DNA of 64,000 nt, taken from Streptomyces hygroscopicus. Lineage in GTDB: Bacteria > Actinomycetota > Actinomycetes > Streptomycetales > Streptomycetaceae. Each line of letters begins with the position of its first letter. Positions within the stretch are counted from its first letter, which is position 1. The stretch covers positions 6,076,001 through 6,140,000 of the forward strand of contig CP018627.1 in assembly GCA_002021875.1 (NCBI GenBank), given 5' to 3'. The notes beneath the pieces were generated by a model. That model did not search any database. It was not told the origin of the DNA and saw only the letters and a program-made list of their open reading frames with translations. This document shows, piece after piece, positions 1 through 11,139 of this stretch. The position numbers and the translations under genes are program-made.

Positions 1-69
1 CGGCACCTGACCAAGGTTCTCTCGGGCCACTGTGTAACCGCTCACCGCGCGTTCCGTCCTCGCGCACTT

Positions 70-110
70 GGGCGGCCGCCTGCCAGGAGGGGGAGTGCAG
101 GCGGCCGCCC
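70..110. terminator. Hairpin downstream of the HTH/DUF2690 gene
   Basis: A perfect 13-bp inverted repeat (GGGCGGCCGCCTG at 70-82 and its complement at 98-110) with a 15-nt loop lies about 100 bp beyond the stop of the minus-strand regulator. It probably ends transcription from that gene and perhaps from a gene left of the window. Bases 1-69 and 111-211 show no other feature. Confidence 0.6.
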
Positions 111-211
111 AGTGCCGCACCCGTGGGGGGCTCGGGCAGCGCCTGCCCCGATTCCCCTGGCTCATTCCCCCTGTTTCCGAATTCCCCCGGACGGGCTTCC
201 CTCGCCCGCGC

Positions 212-1300
212 TCACCCCTGGGCGCCGGGAGCCGTGCAGGCGCGCGTACCGCCCGTGAGAGTGGCGCAGGCGGTGGTCCGCGCGGTGGCGTCCACCGAGA
301 TCATCTTGGTGTAGGCGTCGCCGTCGGCGCCGACCCTGCTGTTCTGCGCGCGGGCCGCGCCGCCCCTCGCGCCCGGCGCCTTGATCTGGATCACATCGTC
401 CGGAGCCGCCCGGGTGATACGGGCCCAGGCCGCCCGGCAGGTCTTGCTGTAGCGGACCTCGACATACGCGGTGCCGACGGTGACGTTCGCGGTGGTCGTC
501 GCGGCTGCGCCGCACCCCATGGCCTGCGGATCCTGACCGGTGCAGTCCTCCCCGGCGCACTTCACGCCCGCCGGCAGCTGACGCGCGCTGGTGGTCGGTG
601 CGGTGCTCGGCTTCTCCCCGCGCTTCTCGCCGTCGCCGCCCGCATCGATCAGCAGGACGGCGCCGGCGACGAGTAAGAGCGCGCCGACGAGCCCCCCGGC
701 GAACAGCGCGACGCGCTTCCGCCCCGTCCCGGAAGGCGAGGGCGGCCCCGACGGGAAGGTTGACGGTGACGGAGCGGACAAGGCGGGCGACGGCGGTTCG
801 GAGGAGCCCGGTGCCCGCTCGGCCGGCGGCGCCGCGGGAGCCGAGAACACCGGAGCCGTCGCGACCAACGGCTGCTCGGGTTCCGGCGGTTCGACACTCG
901 ACCGCCCCTTCCCCGGATGACGGCCGTTCTTCCGGGCGCCCACCCCCTGCGCCGCCGGGTCGAACTGCTCGATGGCGGCGCGTGCCTGCGCGACGCTGAT
1001 GGCCTCCATCGTGACGTCGTGGCGCATCTCGGAGCGGCTCCAGGCCCGCTCCGCCAGCTCCCACAGCGTGCTGAGGTGATGGACATCGGCGCCCGTGGCC
1101 TCGGCCAGGGCCTCCACCGCGCCCTGCGGGGGCAGCAGCCGTCCGCCCAGATAGCGCTCCCATGAACTCTTGCTGTAGCCGGTGCGGTCGGCGACGGCGA
1201 CGACGCTCAGCCCGCTGCGCTCGACGATCGTGCGCAACTGGCCGGTGAACTCCTGTACCTGCGGATCGAGTCCCTCCGGCAGGTCCCTCCAACGAGGCAT
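212..1300 (-). CDS. Membrane-anchored HTH (XRE) regulator with DUF2690 domain
   Basis: 362-aa protein starting at ATG 1300, with GGGGGAGG just upstream. Residues about 8-75 form an XRE-type helix-turn-helix (note SVVAVADRTGYSKSSWERYL). A Pro/Ser-rich linker follows, then one transmembrane helix near residues 195-217, and a C-terminal DUF2690 domain with several cysteines (VKCAGEDCTG, KTCRAAW). The layout suggests a cytoplasmic DNA-binding domain tethered to an extracytoplasmic sensor; the ligand is unknown. Codon 209 (674-676), inside the membrane helix, is TTA, the rare leucine codon read by bldA tRNA, so translation may be tied to development. It stands alone, with terminator hairpins on both sides. 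The family assignment is firm; the signal and targets are not known. Confidence 0.85.
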   Translation of the reverse strand: MPRWRDLPEGLDPQVQEFTGQLRTIVERSGLSVVAVADRTGYSKSSWERYLGGRLLPPQGAVEALAEATGADVHHLSTLWELAERAWSRSEMRHDVTMEAISVAQARAAIEQFDPAAQGVGARKNGRHPGKGRSSVEPPEPEQPLVATAPVFSAPAAPPAERAPGSSEPPSPALSAPSPSTFPSGPPSPSGTGRKRVALFAGGLVGALLLVAGAVLLIDAGGDGEKRGEKPSTAPTTSARQLPAGVKCAGEDCTGQDPQAMGCGAAATTTANVTVGTAYVEVRYSKTCRAAWARITRAAPDDVIQIKAPGARGGAARAQNSRVGADGDAYTKMISVDATARTTACATLTGGTRACTAPGAQG

Positions 1301-1582
1301 TGCCTCCCCCTGTCCCCCCGCACGTGCCTGTGTCAATCTCCCGCGCTACGGCCCCTGTTGGCGCCTCCGGGCCCCGAACTGACTACCCAAAGGGACGCCT
1401 TGCCCCAGGATGTCAGCTCCTCGGGTGGGGGCGCATCGGAGCATTTCGTGCACCGGTGTGTACTCCGCCGCGCCCGGCTCGTCGTTGCACAGCCGAGACC
1501 TCGTGCTGGAACGGTCACTTCCGCGCCACAGGATTCTGCCGGTCATTGATCCGGCACAGTCCACACACAACCCTGATTACCA
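1301..1582. other. Intergenic region upstream of the HTH/DUF2690 regulator
   Basis: About 280 bp between the regulator start and the terminators of the DUF3017 gene. It must contain the regulator's promoter, but I could not identify convincing -35/-10 boxes. No tRNA or small ORF with a good ribosome-binding site was seen. Confidence 0.5.
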
Positions 1583-1620
1583 GGCGGTCCGTCCTTCTTC
1601 GGGGGAGAGGGCGGACCGCC
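1583..1620. terminator. Terminator-like hairpin, second of a tandem pair
   Basis: 12-bp stem (GGCGGTCCGTCC at 1583-1594 with 1609-1620, one G-U pair) and a 14-nt loop. Its loop, TTCTTCGGGGGAGA, closely resembles that of the neighbouring hairpin at 1649-1690, suggesting a duplicated terminator. Confidence 0.6.
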
Positions 1621-1648
1621 GCCGGACCGTTCGGATCCGGCCACAACG

Positions 1649-1690
1649 ACGGCGGCCCGTCCTTCCACGGGGGAGAGGACGGGCCGCCGT
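1649..1690 (-). terminator. Terminator of the folD-DUF3017 transcript
   Basis: 14-bp perfect inverted repeat (ACGGCGGCCCGTCC at 1649-1662 and 1677-1690) with a 14-nt loop, 14 bp beyond the DUF3017 stop codon. There is no long T run, as is usual in Streptomyces. Confidence 0.75.
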
Positions 1691-1703
1691 TTCACGCCGT
1701 CGG

Positions 1704-2174
1704 CTAGCGCACCGTGAAATGCACCACGTCGTCCAGGAACGGGATCGATACCCACGGATCCGGCTGGGCCATCAGGGACAGCAGCACGATCGCCGCGCCC
1801 AGCAGCCCGTAGGTCAGCATGTCGGTGAAGCGCGACCGCACCGCGAGCATCCCCACCTCGGGCAGCGCCCACCGTATGAAGGCGCCCGCCAGCAGGGACA
1901 GCCCGATCACCACCGTGCCCGCCCGGAACGCGTCCAGGGCGACGATCAACAGCCCCAGGCCCACACCGCCCATCACCGCGAGCAGCGGCCACTGCCGGGC
2001 GGGCGCCGGAGCGGCACCGGGCGCGGCCCGGCCGCCGCCCTCCGGACGCGCGGTGTCCCGGGTGATCAGCGGAAAGCGGCGCGACTTACGGATGAGCCGG
2101 GCGGGGCCCGAAGGCCGCGCGGGCGGCGGCTGCCGCTGCCCCCCTGCCGCCGGCTCGCTCGCCTCAGCCGTCAT
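1704..2174 (-). CDS. DUF3017 integral membrane protein
   Basis: 156-aa protein with a Pro/Arg-rich cytoplasmic N-terminus of about 60 residues followed by three to four hydrophobic segments ([56 protein letters not shown]). It matches the DUF3017 family, which sits directly after folD in actinobacteria; the function is unknown. The start overlaps the folD stop by 11 bp, so it is co-transcribed and probably translationally coupled. ATG 2174 is chosen; ATG 2183 is also possible because neither has a clear Shine-Dalgarno sequence. Confidence 0.85.
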   Translation of the reverse strand: MTAEASEPAAGGQRQPPPARPSGPARLIRKSRRFPLITRDTARPEGGGRAAPGAAPAPARQWPLLAVMGGVGLGLLIVALDAFRAGTVVIGLSLLAGAFIRWALPEVGMLAVRSRFTDMLTYGLLGAAIVLLSLMAQPDPWVSIPFLDDVVHFTVR

Positions 2175-3051
2175 GGCCGGCACCGGCGTCGGCGTCCGCC
2201 TTCGCGTTCCGCTCCGCGGCCTCCACCACGTTGACCAGCAGCTGGGCGCGGGTCATCGGGCCGACGCCGCCCGGGTTCGGCGAGATCCAGCCCGCGACCT
2301 CGGCCACTCCGGGGTGCACATCGCCGGCGATCTTGCCGTGCTCGTCCCGGCTGACGCCCACGTCGAGCACCGCCGCGCCCGGCTTCACGTCATCCGGCCC
2401 GATCAGATGCCGCACCCCGGCGGCCGCCACGATGATGTCGGCCTGGCGCAGGATCCCGGGCAGGTCGCGGGTGCCGGTGTGGCAGAGGGTGACCGTGGCG
2501 TTCTCGGAGCGGCGGGTCAGCAGCAGCCCGATCGACCGGCCGACGGTGATGCCCCGGCCGACGACCACCACATGCGCGCCGTTGATCTCCACACCGTGGT
2601 GGCGCAGCAACTGGATGACGCCCTGGGGCGTGCACGGCAGCGGGCCGCTCTCGTTGAGCACCAGCCGGCCGAGGTTCATCGGGTGCAGCCCGTCGGCGTC
2701 CTTGGCCGGGTCGATCAGCTCCAGCACCCGGTTGGTGTCGATGCCCTTGGGGAGCGGCAGCTGGACGATGTAGCCCGTGCAGGCCGGGTCCTCGTTGAGC
2801 TCCCGCACCGCCGCCTCGATCTCCTCCTGGGTGGCGGTCTCGGGCAGGTCGCGCCGGAGGGAGTCGATGCCGATCTCGGCACAGTCGCGGTGCTTGCCCG
2901 CGACGTACCACTTGCTGCCGGGGTCCTCGCCCACCAGCACCGTCCCGAGGCCGGGATGGATGCCCTTGGCCTTGAGCGCCTCCACGCGGCTGACGAGATC
3001 GGACTTGATCGCGGCTGCGGTTGCCTTGCCATCGAGAATCTGGGCGGTCAT
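2164..3051 (-). CDS. folD: Bifunctional methylenetetrahydrofolate dehydrogenase / cyclohydrolase
   Basis: 295 aa, the normal family length. FolD interconverts 5,10-methylene-THF, 5,10-methenyl-THF and 10-formyl-THF in the cytoplasm using NADP. The 10-formyl-THF it makes is the one-carbon donor for PurN and PurH, encoded just upstream. Seen in the sequence: the catalytic YxxxK motif (YVAGK near residue 52), the QLPLPKG signature, [11 protein letters not shown], and the dinucleotide-binding loop [15 protein letters not shown] 3051 is preceded by GGGAGGATGAAGTC, a good Shine-Dalgarno; longer in-frame starts lie in non-conserved sequence. A terminator (3118-3152) separates it from purH, so it probably has its own promoter. 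Confidence 0.97.
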   Translation of the reverse strand: MTAQILDGKATAAAIKSDLVSRVEALKAKGIHPGLGTVLVGEDPGSKWYVAGKHRDCAEIGIDSLRRDLPETATQEEIEAAVRELNEDPACTGYIVQLPLPKGIDTNRVLELIDPAKDADGLHPMNLGRLVLNESGPLPCTPQGVIQLLRHHGVEINGAHVVVVGRGITVGRSIGLLLTRRSENATVTLCHTGTRDLPGILRQADIIVAAAGVRHLIGPDDVKPGAAVLDVGVSRDEHGKIAGDVHPGVAEVAGWISPNPGGVGPMTRAQLLVNVVEAAERNAKADADAGAGHDG

Positions 3052-3117
3052 GACTTCATCCTCCCGGATGCGGGGACGTCGGATCCAATCAGGGGCCGGT
3101 CGGTGCCGCACCGGCGA

Positions 3118-3152
3118 AGGCCGCACCCCGTGATCCGGTCGGGGTGCGGCCT
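3118..3152 (-). terminator. Terminator of purNH
   Basis: 13-bp perfect stem (AGGCCGCACCCCG at 3118-3130 with 3140-3152) and a 9-nt loop, 43 bp after the purH stop. Confidence 0.75.
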
Positions 3153-3166
3153 CCTGTGCTCGCTCA

Positions 3167-3205
3167 GCGGTCACTCAGTGGAAGAGGCGGTCACTCAGTG
3201 GAAGA
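3167..3205. repeat. Tandem duplication spanning the purH stop codon
   Basis: The 19-bp sequence GCGGTCACTCAGTGGAAGA occurs at 3167-3185 and again at 3187-3205. The second copy contains the last purH codons and its TGA; the first is a downstream duplicate. It looks like a recent slippage event with no coding effect. Confidence 0.85.
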
Positions 3206-4784
3206 AGTGGCGCGTGCCCGTGAAGTACATGGTGACGCCCGCCTTCTGGGCGGCCTCCACCACCTGCTCGTCACGGACCGAGCCGCCCGGCTGCACCACG
3301 GCCGTGACGCCCGCCTCGGCCAGCACCTCGAAGCCGTCCGGGAACGGGAAGAAGGCGTCGGAGGCGGCGTACGCACCGGCGGCCCGCTCGGCACCGGCCC
3401 GCTCGACGGCCAGCTTCGCCGAGTCCACGCGGTTGACCTGGCCCATGCCGACGCCGACCGTGGCGCCGTCCTTGGCGAGCAGGATCGCGTTGGACTTCAC
3501 CGCACGGCAGGAGCGCCAGGCGAAGGCCAGCTCGGCGAGGCCGTCGGCGTCCAGCGCCGCGCCCGTGGCGAGGGTCCAGTTGGCCGGGTCGTCGCCCTCG
3601 GCCTGGAGGCGGTCCTTGGCCTGCAGCAGCAGACCGCCTTCGATGGGGCGCTGCTCGGCGACGTCCGCCGGCCCGTCCGCGCAGCGCAGCACGCGGATGT
3701 TCTTCTTACGGGCCAGCACCTCGACCGCACCGTCCTCGTACGCCGGGGCGACGATCACCTCGGTGAAGATCTCGGCGACCTGCTCGGCCATGGCGACCGA
3801 CACCGGACGGTTGACGGCGATCACACCACCGAAGGCCGACAGCGGGTCGCAGGCGTGCGCCTTACGGTGCGCCTCGGCGACATCCGCCCCGACCGCGATC
3901 CCGCACGGGTTGGCGTGCTTGATGATCGCGACACAGGGCTCGGTGTGGTCGTACGCGGCCCGGCGGGCGGCCTCGGTGTCGGTGTAGTTGTTGAACGACA
4001 TCTCCTTGCCGTGCAGCTGCTCGGCCTCCGCGAGCCCCTTACCGCTGCCGTCGGAGTAGAGCGCGGCCGGCTGGTGCGGGTTCTCGCCATAGCGCAGCAC
4101 GTTCTTACGGGTGACGGTCGCGCCCAGGAACTCCGGGAAGGCGGAGTCGTCCGCCGCCACGCTGCGGCCGTCAGCGGCTCCGCCGCGGGCGGCCGCGAAC
4201 CAGTTGGCCACCGCCACGTCGTACGCCGCCGTGTGCTGGAACGCCTCGGCCGCCAGGCGCATGCGCCCCTCCAGGTCGAAACCGCCGTCCGCGGCGGCCT
4301 TGAGGACGTCGTCGTACCGCTCGGGGTTGACGACCACGGCCACGGACGGGTGATTCTTGGCGGCGGCGCGGACCATGGAGGGGCCGCCGATGTCGATCTG
4401 CTCGACGCACTCGTCCGGCGAGGCGCCCGAGGCGACCGTCTCGCGGAACGGATAGAGGTTGACCACGACCAGCTCGAAGGGCTCCACGCCCAGCTCCTGG
4501 AGCTGCGCACGGTGCGAGTCGAGCCGCAGGTCGGCCAGGATGCCCGCGTGGACGCGCGGGTGCAGCGTCTTGACGCGGCCGTCGAGACACTCGGGGAAGC
4601 CGGTCAGCTCCTCGACCTTGGTGACCGGGACGCCGGCGGCGGCGATCTTCGCGGCCGTCGAGCCGGTCGAGACGAGCTGGACACCCGCCGCGTGCAGCCC
4701 TTGGGCCAGCTCCTCGAGGCCCGTCTTGTCGTAGACGCTGACCAGCGCGCGGCGGATGGGCCGCTTGGTACCTTCGGCGGTCAC
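3195..4784 (-). CDS. purH: Bifunctional AICAR formyltransferase / IMP cyclohydrolase
   Basis: 529 aa, the usual length. It catalyses the last two steps of de novo purine synthesis: formylation of AICAR with 10-formyl-THF, then ring closure to IMP. The N-terminal MGS-like cyclohydrolase domain (about residues 10-140) has [13 protein letters not shown]. The C-terminal transformylase domain contains the catalytic KHANPCG motif near residue 290 and [13 protein letters not shown]. The start is GTG 4784, overlapping the purN stop as GTGA, with AAGGATCCC before it, so translation is coupled to purN. The product feeds guanine nucleotide synthesis, including guaA at 45 kb. Confidence 0.97.
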   Translation of the reverse strand: MTAEGTKRPIRRALVSVYDKTGLEELAQGLHAAGVQLVSTGSTAAKIAAAGVPVTKVEELTGFPECLDGRVKTLHPRVHAGILADLRLDSHRAQLQELGVEPFELVVVNLYPFRETVASGASPDECVEQIDIGGPSMVRAAAKNHPSVAVVVNPERYDDVLKAAADGGFDLEGRMRLAAEAFQHTAAYDVAVANWFAAARGGAADGRSVAADDSAFPEFLGATVTRKNVLRYGENPHQPAALYSDGSGKGLAEAEQLHGKEMSFNNYTDTEAARRAAYDHTEPCVAIIKHANPCGIAVGADVAEAHRKAHACDPLSAFGGVIAVNRPVSVAMAEQVAEIFTEVIVAPAYEDGAVEVLARKKNIRVLRCADGPADVAEQRPIEGGLLLQAKDRLQAEGDDPANWTLATGAALDADGLAELAFAWRSCRAVKSNAILLAKDGATVGVGMGQVNRVDSAKLAVERAGAERAAGAYAASDAFFPFPDGFEVLAEAGVTAVVQPGGSVRDEQVVEAAQKAGVTMYFTGTRHFFH

Positions 4785-5500
4785 GGGATCCTTACCTTTC
4801 GTCCCTCTATGCGGTAGCCGTGACGCGCCAGACGCCCCACGACCTCGACGAGCAGCGAACGCTCGACTTCCTTGATCCGCTCATGAAGAGCGGACTCGTC
4901 GTCCTCGTCCCGGACCTCGACCACGCCCTGGGCGATGATCGGTCCGGTGTCGACCCCGTCGTCGACGAAGTGGACGGTGCATCCGGTCACCTTCACACCG
5001 TGCGCGAGCGCGTCGCGTACGCCATGGGCACCGGGAAAGCTCGGGAGCAGCGCGGGGTGGGTGTTGACGCAGCGGCCGCCGAACCGGGCGAGGAACTCCG
5101 GCCCCAGGATCTTCATGAACCCGGCCGAGACGACCACGTCAGGCTCATGGGCGGCGGTGGCCTCCGCCAGCGCCGCGTCCCACTCGGCGCGGTCGGCGTG
5201 GTCCTTGACCCGGCACACGAACGTGGGGATCCCGGCGCGCTCGGCGCGCGCCAGGCCCTCGATGTCGTCGCGGTCGGCGCCCACGGCCACCACCTCGGCG
5301 CCGTAGCGGGCCACGCCCTCGGCGGCGATGGCGTCGAGCAGCGCCTGCAGATTCGTACCGGAGCCGGAGACGAGTACGACGAGGCGGACCGGGTGCCCGG
5401 GGCGGGCAGGGCTGACAGGGGAAGGCGGGGAGGCCACGGCGGGGCTCTTTCTCGCGGGCGGTGCTGCCGTTTGTGTGGTCGTACAAGGTCGCGGACTCAT
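4781..5500 (-). CDS. purN: Phosphoribosylglycinamide formyltransferase
   Basis: 239 aa, including an unusual Pro/Ala-rich N-terminal extension of about 37 residues before the conserved core. It transfers formyl from 10-formyl-THF to GAR in purine synthesis. Seen: substrate loop [12 protein letters not shown]; folate-site [10 protein letters not shown]; catalytic Asn-x-His in [15 protein letters not shown]; and the Asp-containing [17 protein letters not shown]. First gene of a purN-purH operon (4-bp overlap). ATG 5500 is used, but its Shine-Dalgarno is weak; a start nearer the core would also be compatible with the family. Confidence 0.95.
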   Translation of the reverse strand: MSPRPCTTTQTAAPPARKSPAVASPPSPVSPARPGHPVRLVVLVSGSGTNLQALLDAIAAEGVARYGAEVVAVGADRDDIEGLARAERAGIPTFVCRVKDHADRAEWDAALAEATAAHEPDVVVSAGFMKILGPEFLARFGGRCVNTHPALLPSFPGAHGVRDALAHGVKVTGCTVHFVDDGVDTGPIIAQGVVEVRDEDDESALHERIKEVERSLLVEVVGRLARHGYRIEGRKVRIP

Positions 5501-5764
5501 CAATTCCGGGGAACTCTACGAAGCCGCCGACCGTCAGCAACGATACCGGCACACGAAGCGGCCCCCAGGGGACGGGGGCGGGCACGGGAGGTAGCGTCTG
5601 GACTGCGCATCCAACTGACGCCGTGGGAACGACCGCCTCAAGCCGTACACGCCCCCGGCGTGCAGGACGACGACACAAGGGGAAGACACACTCCACATGC
5701 CGGACCGACGCCGCCGCGCGGCTCATCACCTCACTCCGCCTCCCGCCACGACCGGGGGGCGGCG

Positions 5765-8540
<2,776 letters not shown>

Positions 8541-8667
8541 TCATCCCCACATCAAGGGTTTGGTCGCCGTGTCGCGGCTAGTCCGCTTATGCGTCTTTTA
8601 TGACTCTGTGGGACGGATGGGGGGCTTGCCGATTCCGCCACCGGGTATCCGTCGCCCGGGAACGGCG

Positions 8668-8701
8668 CGGGCCCGCACCACCCCAGGGTGGTGCGGGCCC
8701 G
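8668..8701 (-). terminator. Terminator of sucCD
   Basis: 15-bp perfect stem (CGGGCCCGCACCACC at 8668-8682 with 8687-8701), 4-nt loop CCAG, 21 bp after the sucD stop. One of the strongest hairpins in the window. Confidence 0.85.
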
Positions 8702-8722
8702 TGGCATCAAGCCGTGGCGGCG

Positions 8723-9607
8723 TCAGCCGACCAGGGCGGCGCGCGCCAGGCGCGCGGTCTCGGACGGGGTCTTGCCGACCTTCACGCCCGCGGCCTCGAG
8801 GGCCTCCTTCTTCGCCTGAGCGGTGCCGGAGGAGCCGGAGACGATGGCACCCGCGTGGCCCATCGTCTTGCCCTCGGGAGCGGTGAAGCCCGCCACATAG
8901 CCGACGACCGGCTTGGTGACGCTGGCCTTGATGAAGTCCGCAGCCCGCTCCTCGGCGTCGCCGCCGATCTCGCCGATCATCACGATCAGGTCGGTGTCGG
9001 GGTCGGCCTCGAAGGCGGCGAGGGCGTCGATGTGGGTGGTGCCGATGATCGGGTCACCGCCGATGCCCACGCAGGACGAGAAGCCGATGTCCCGCAGCTC
9101 GTACATCATCTGGTAGGTCAGCGTGCCGGACTTCGACACCAGACCGATCCGGCCGGGCTTGGTGATGTCGGCCGGGATGATGCCCGCGTTCGACTGACCC
9201 GGCGTGATCAGACCCGGGCAGTTCGGGCCGATGATGCGCGTCTTGTTGCCCTTCTTGCCCGCGTAGGCCCAGAAGTTGGCGGAGTCGTGGACCGCGATGC
9301 CCTCGGTGATCACGACGGCGAGCGGAATCTCGGCGTCGATCGCCTCGATGACCGCGCTCTTGGTGAACTTCTCCGGGACGAAGATGACCGTGACATCGGC
9401 GCCGGTGGCGTCGATGGCCTCCTTGACGGAGCCGAAGACCGGGATCTCGGCGCCGTCGAAGTCCACGGTGGTGCCGGCCTTGCGGGGGTTCACGCCGCCG
9501 ACGATGTTGGTGCCCGAGGCAAGCATCCGACGGGTGTGCTTCTGCCCCTCGGACCCGGTCATCCCCTGGACGATGACCTTGCTTTCCTTGGTGAGGAAGA
9601 TAGCCAT
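8723..9607 (-). CDS. sucD: Succinyl-CoA synthetase alpha subunit
   Basis: 294 aa, standard length. With SucC it interconverts succinyl-CoA and succinate with substrate-level NTP synthesis in the TCA cycle. Seen: CoA-binding Rossmann N-terminus ([19 protein letters not shown]), [19 protein letters not shown] containing the catalytic phospho-histidine near residue 245, and [17 protein letters not shown]. It lies 21 bp after sucC on the same strand and ends at a strong terminator, so sucCD is a two-gene operon. Confidence 0.98.
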   Translation of the reverse strand: MAIFLTKESKVIVQGMTGSEGQKHTRRMLASGTNIVGGVNPRKAGTTVDFDGAEIPVFGSVKEAIDATGADVTVIFVPEKFTKSAVIEAIDAEIPLAVVITEGIAVHDSANFWAYAGKKGNKTRIIGPNCPGLITPGQSNAGIIPADITKPGRIGLVSKSGTLTYQMMYELRDIGFSSCVGIGGDPIIGTTHIDALAAFEADPDTDLIVMIGEIGGDAEERAADFIKASVTKPVVGYVAGFTAPEGKTMGHAGAIVSGSSGTAQAKKEALEAAGVKVGKTPSETARLARAALVG

Positions 9608-9628
9608 GGTTTCTGGTGACCTCGTCCC

Positions 9629-10801
9629 TTACTTCGCAGCCAGCTCGGCGGCACGCTCGGCCGCGCCGTCCATGGTGTCCACCTGCTGAACGAGCGGGTG
9701 GTTGGCGTCGGTGAGGATCTTGCGCCCCAGCTCCGCGTTGTTGCCGTCGAGGCGCACGACCAGCGGCTTGGAGACGTCCTCGCCCTTGGACTTCAGCAGC
9801 TCCAGGGCCTGGACGATGCCGTTGGCGACAGCGTCACAGGCGGTGATGCCACCGAAGACGTTGACGAAGACCGACTTGACGTCCGGGTCGCCGAGGATGA
9901 TCTCGAGGCCGTTGGCCATCACCTCGGCGGAGGCGCCACCACCGATGTCGAGGAAGTTGGCGGGCTTCACATTGCCGTGGTTCTCACCGGCGTAGGCGAC
10001 GACGTCGAGGGTCGACATGACCAGACCCGCACCGTTGCCGATGATGCCGACCTCGCCGTCGAGCTTGACGTAGTTGAGGCCCTTGGCCTTCGCGGCCGCC
10101 TCGAGGGGGTTGGCCGCGGCCTTGTCCTCGAGCGCCTCGTGCTCCGGCTGACGGAAGGCGGCGTTCTCGTCCAGGGAGACCTTGCCGTCCAGCGCGATGA
10201 TCTTGCCGTCGTCGGTCTTGACCAGCGGGTTGACCTCGACGAGCAGGGCGTCTTCCTTGATGAAGACGACCCACAGCTTCTGCAGGACCTCGACGACCTG
10301 GTCCGCGATCTCGGCCGGGAACTTCGCGGCGGCAACGATCTCGGCGGCCTTCTCCTGGGTCACGCCCTCGATGGCGTCCACCGGGATCTTGGCGAGCGCC
10401 TCGGGGTTCTGCTCCGCGACGACCTCGATCTCCACGCCGCCCTCGACGGAGGCCATGGCGAGGAAGGTGCGATTGGTGCGGTCCAGCAGGAAGGAGACGT
10501 AGTACTCCTCCTTGATGTCCGCGGTCTGGGCCAGCATCACCTTGTGGACCGTGTGGCCCTTGATGTCCATACCCAGGATCTGGTTGGCCTTCTCCACGGC
10601 GTCGGCCGGGTCGGAGGCCAGCTTGACGCCACCGGCCTTGCCACGGCCGCCGACCTTCACCTGCGCCTTGACGACCGCGCGGCCGCCCAAGCGCTCGGCC
10701 ACCTCGCGCGCCGCCTCAGGCGTGTCGATGACTTCACCGGCCAGCACCGGTACACCGTGCTTGGCGAAGAGGTCCCTCGCCTGGTATTCGAACAGGTCCA
10801 C
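9629..10801 (-). CDS. sucC: Succinyl-CoA synthetase beta subunit
   Basis: 390 aa. The ATP-grasp nucleotide-binding half covers residues about 1-230 ([51 protein letters not shown]); the ligase domain follows ([38 protein letters not shown]). GTG 10801 is taken as the start from alignment to the family N-terminus and the upstream AGGGACGGACGCGC; an ATG seven codons earlier is less likely. First gene of the sucCD operon. Confidence 0.97.
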   Translation of the reverse strand: MDLFEYQARDLFAKHGVPVLAGEVIDTPEAAREVAERLGGRAVVKAQVKVGGRGKAGGVKLASDPADAVEKANQILGMDIKGHTVHKVMLAQTADIKEEYYVSFLLDRTNRTFLAMASVEGGVEIEVVAEQNPEALAKIPVDAIEGVTQEKAAEIVAAAKFPAEIADQVVEVLQKLWVVFIKEDALLVEVNPLVKTDDGKIIALDGKVSLDENAAFRQPEHEALEDKAAANPLEAAAKAKGLNYVKLDGEVGIIGNGAGLVMSTLDVVAYAGENHGNVKPANFLDIGGGASAEVMANGLEIILGDPDVKSVFVNVFGGITACDAVANGIVQALELLKSKGEDVSKPLVVRLDGNNAELGRKILTDANHPLVQQVDTMDGAAERAAELAAK

Positions 10802-11031
10802 GCGCGTCCGTCCCTTTTCCATGGATATCGCGGTCGTTATCTGCGCGGGCGTGCCGCGGGGGCAGCGTGAGGACGCGATCTATAACGAGGGCGGCACACG
10901 TTCGCCGGGTACGCGGCATGTCCGTCTCGCAGGTTATCTCCGCAGGACGTGCGGCCCTAAATCGCAGATCACACTGGAGCGGTGATTACAGTCACAGATC
11001 GCGACCGTTTCCATCTATCTCCGTACGACAA
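10802..11031. other. Promoter region of sucCD
   Basis: Upstream of sucC the minus strand carries TATAGAT (around 10879-10885), a plausible -10, but no convincing -35. The rest, up to the terminator of the next gene, shows nothing recognisable. Confidence 0.35.
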
Positions 11032-11065
11032 CCGGGCAGCCCCCTCCCCAACGAGGGCTGCCCGG
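11032..11065 (-). terminator. Terminator of the secreted repeat-protein gene
   Basis: 11-bp stem CCGGGCAGCCC (11032-11042) pairing with 11055-11065, extendable by one A-T pair; 12-nt loop; 75 bp beyond the stop codon. Confidence 0.7.
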
Positions 11066-11139
11066 TCGATGACGCTCGCCTTACGGTTTTACTGTTTTCC
11101 GGCCTTCATAGCGTGACCGCCGTACGCCCGCCGGGGCGA

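Noticed and set aside
4820..5764. Long open frames opposite purN, purH, sucCD, uvrD and others
   Set aside because: They are antisense shadows produced by high GC at third codon positions; no ribosome-binding sites and no family features.
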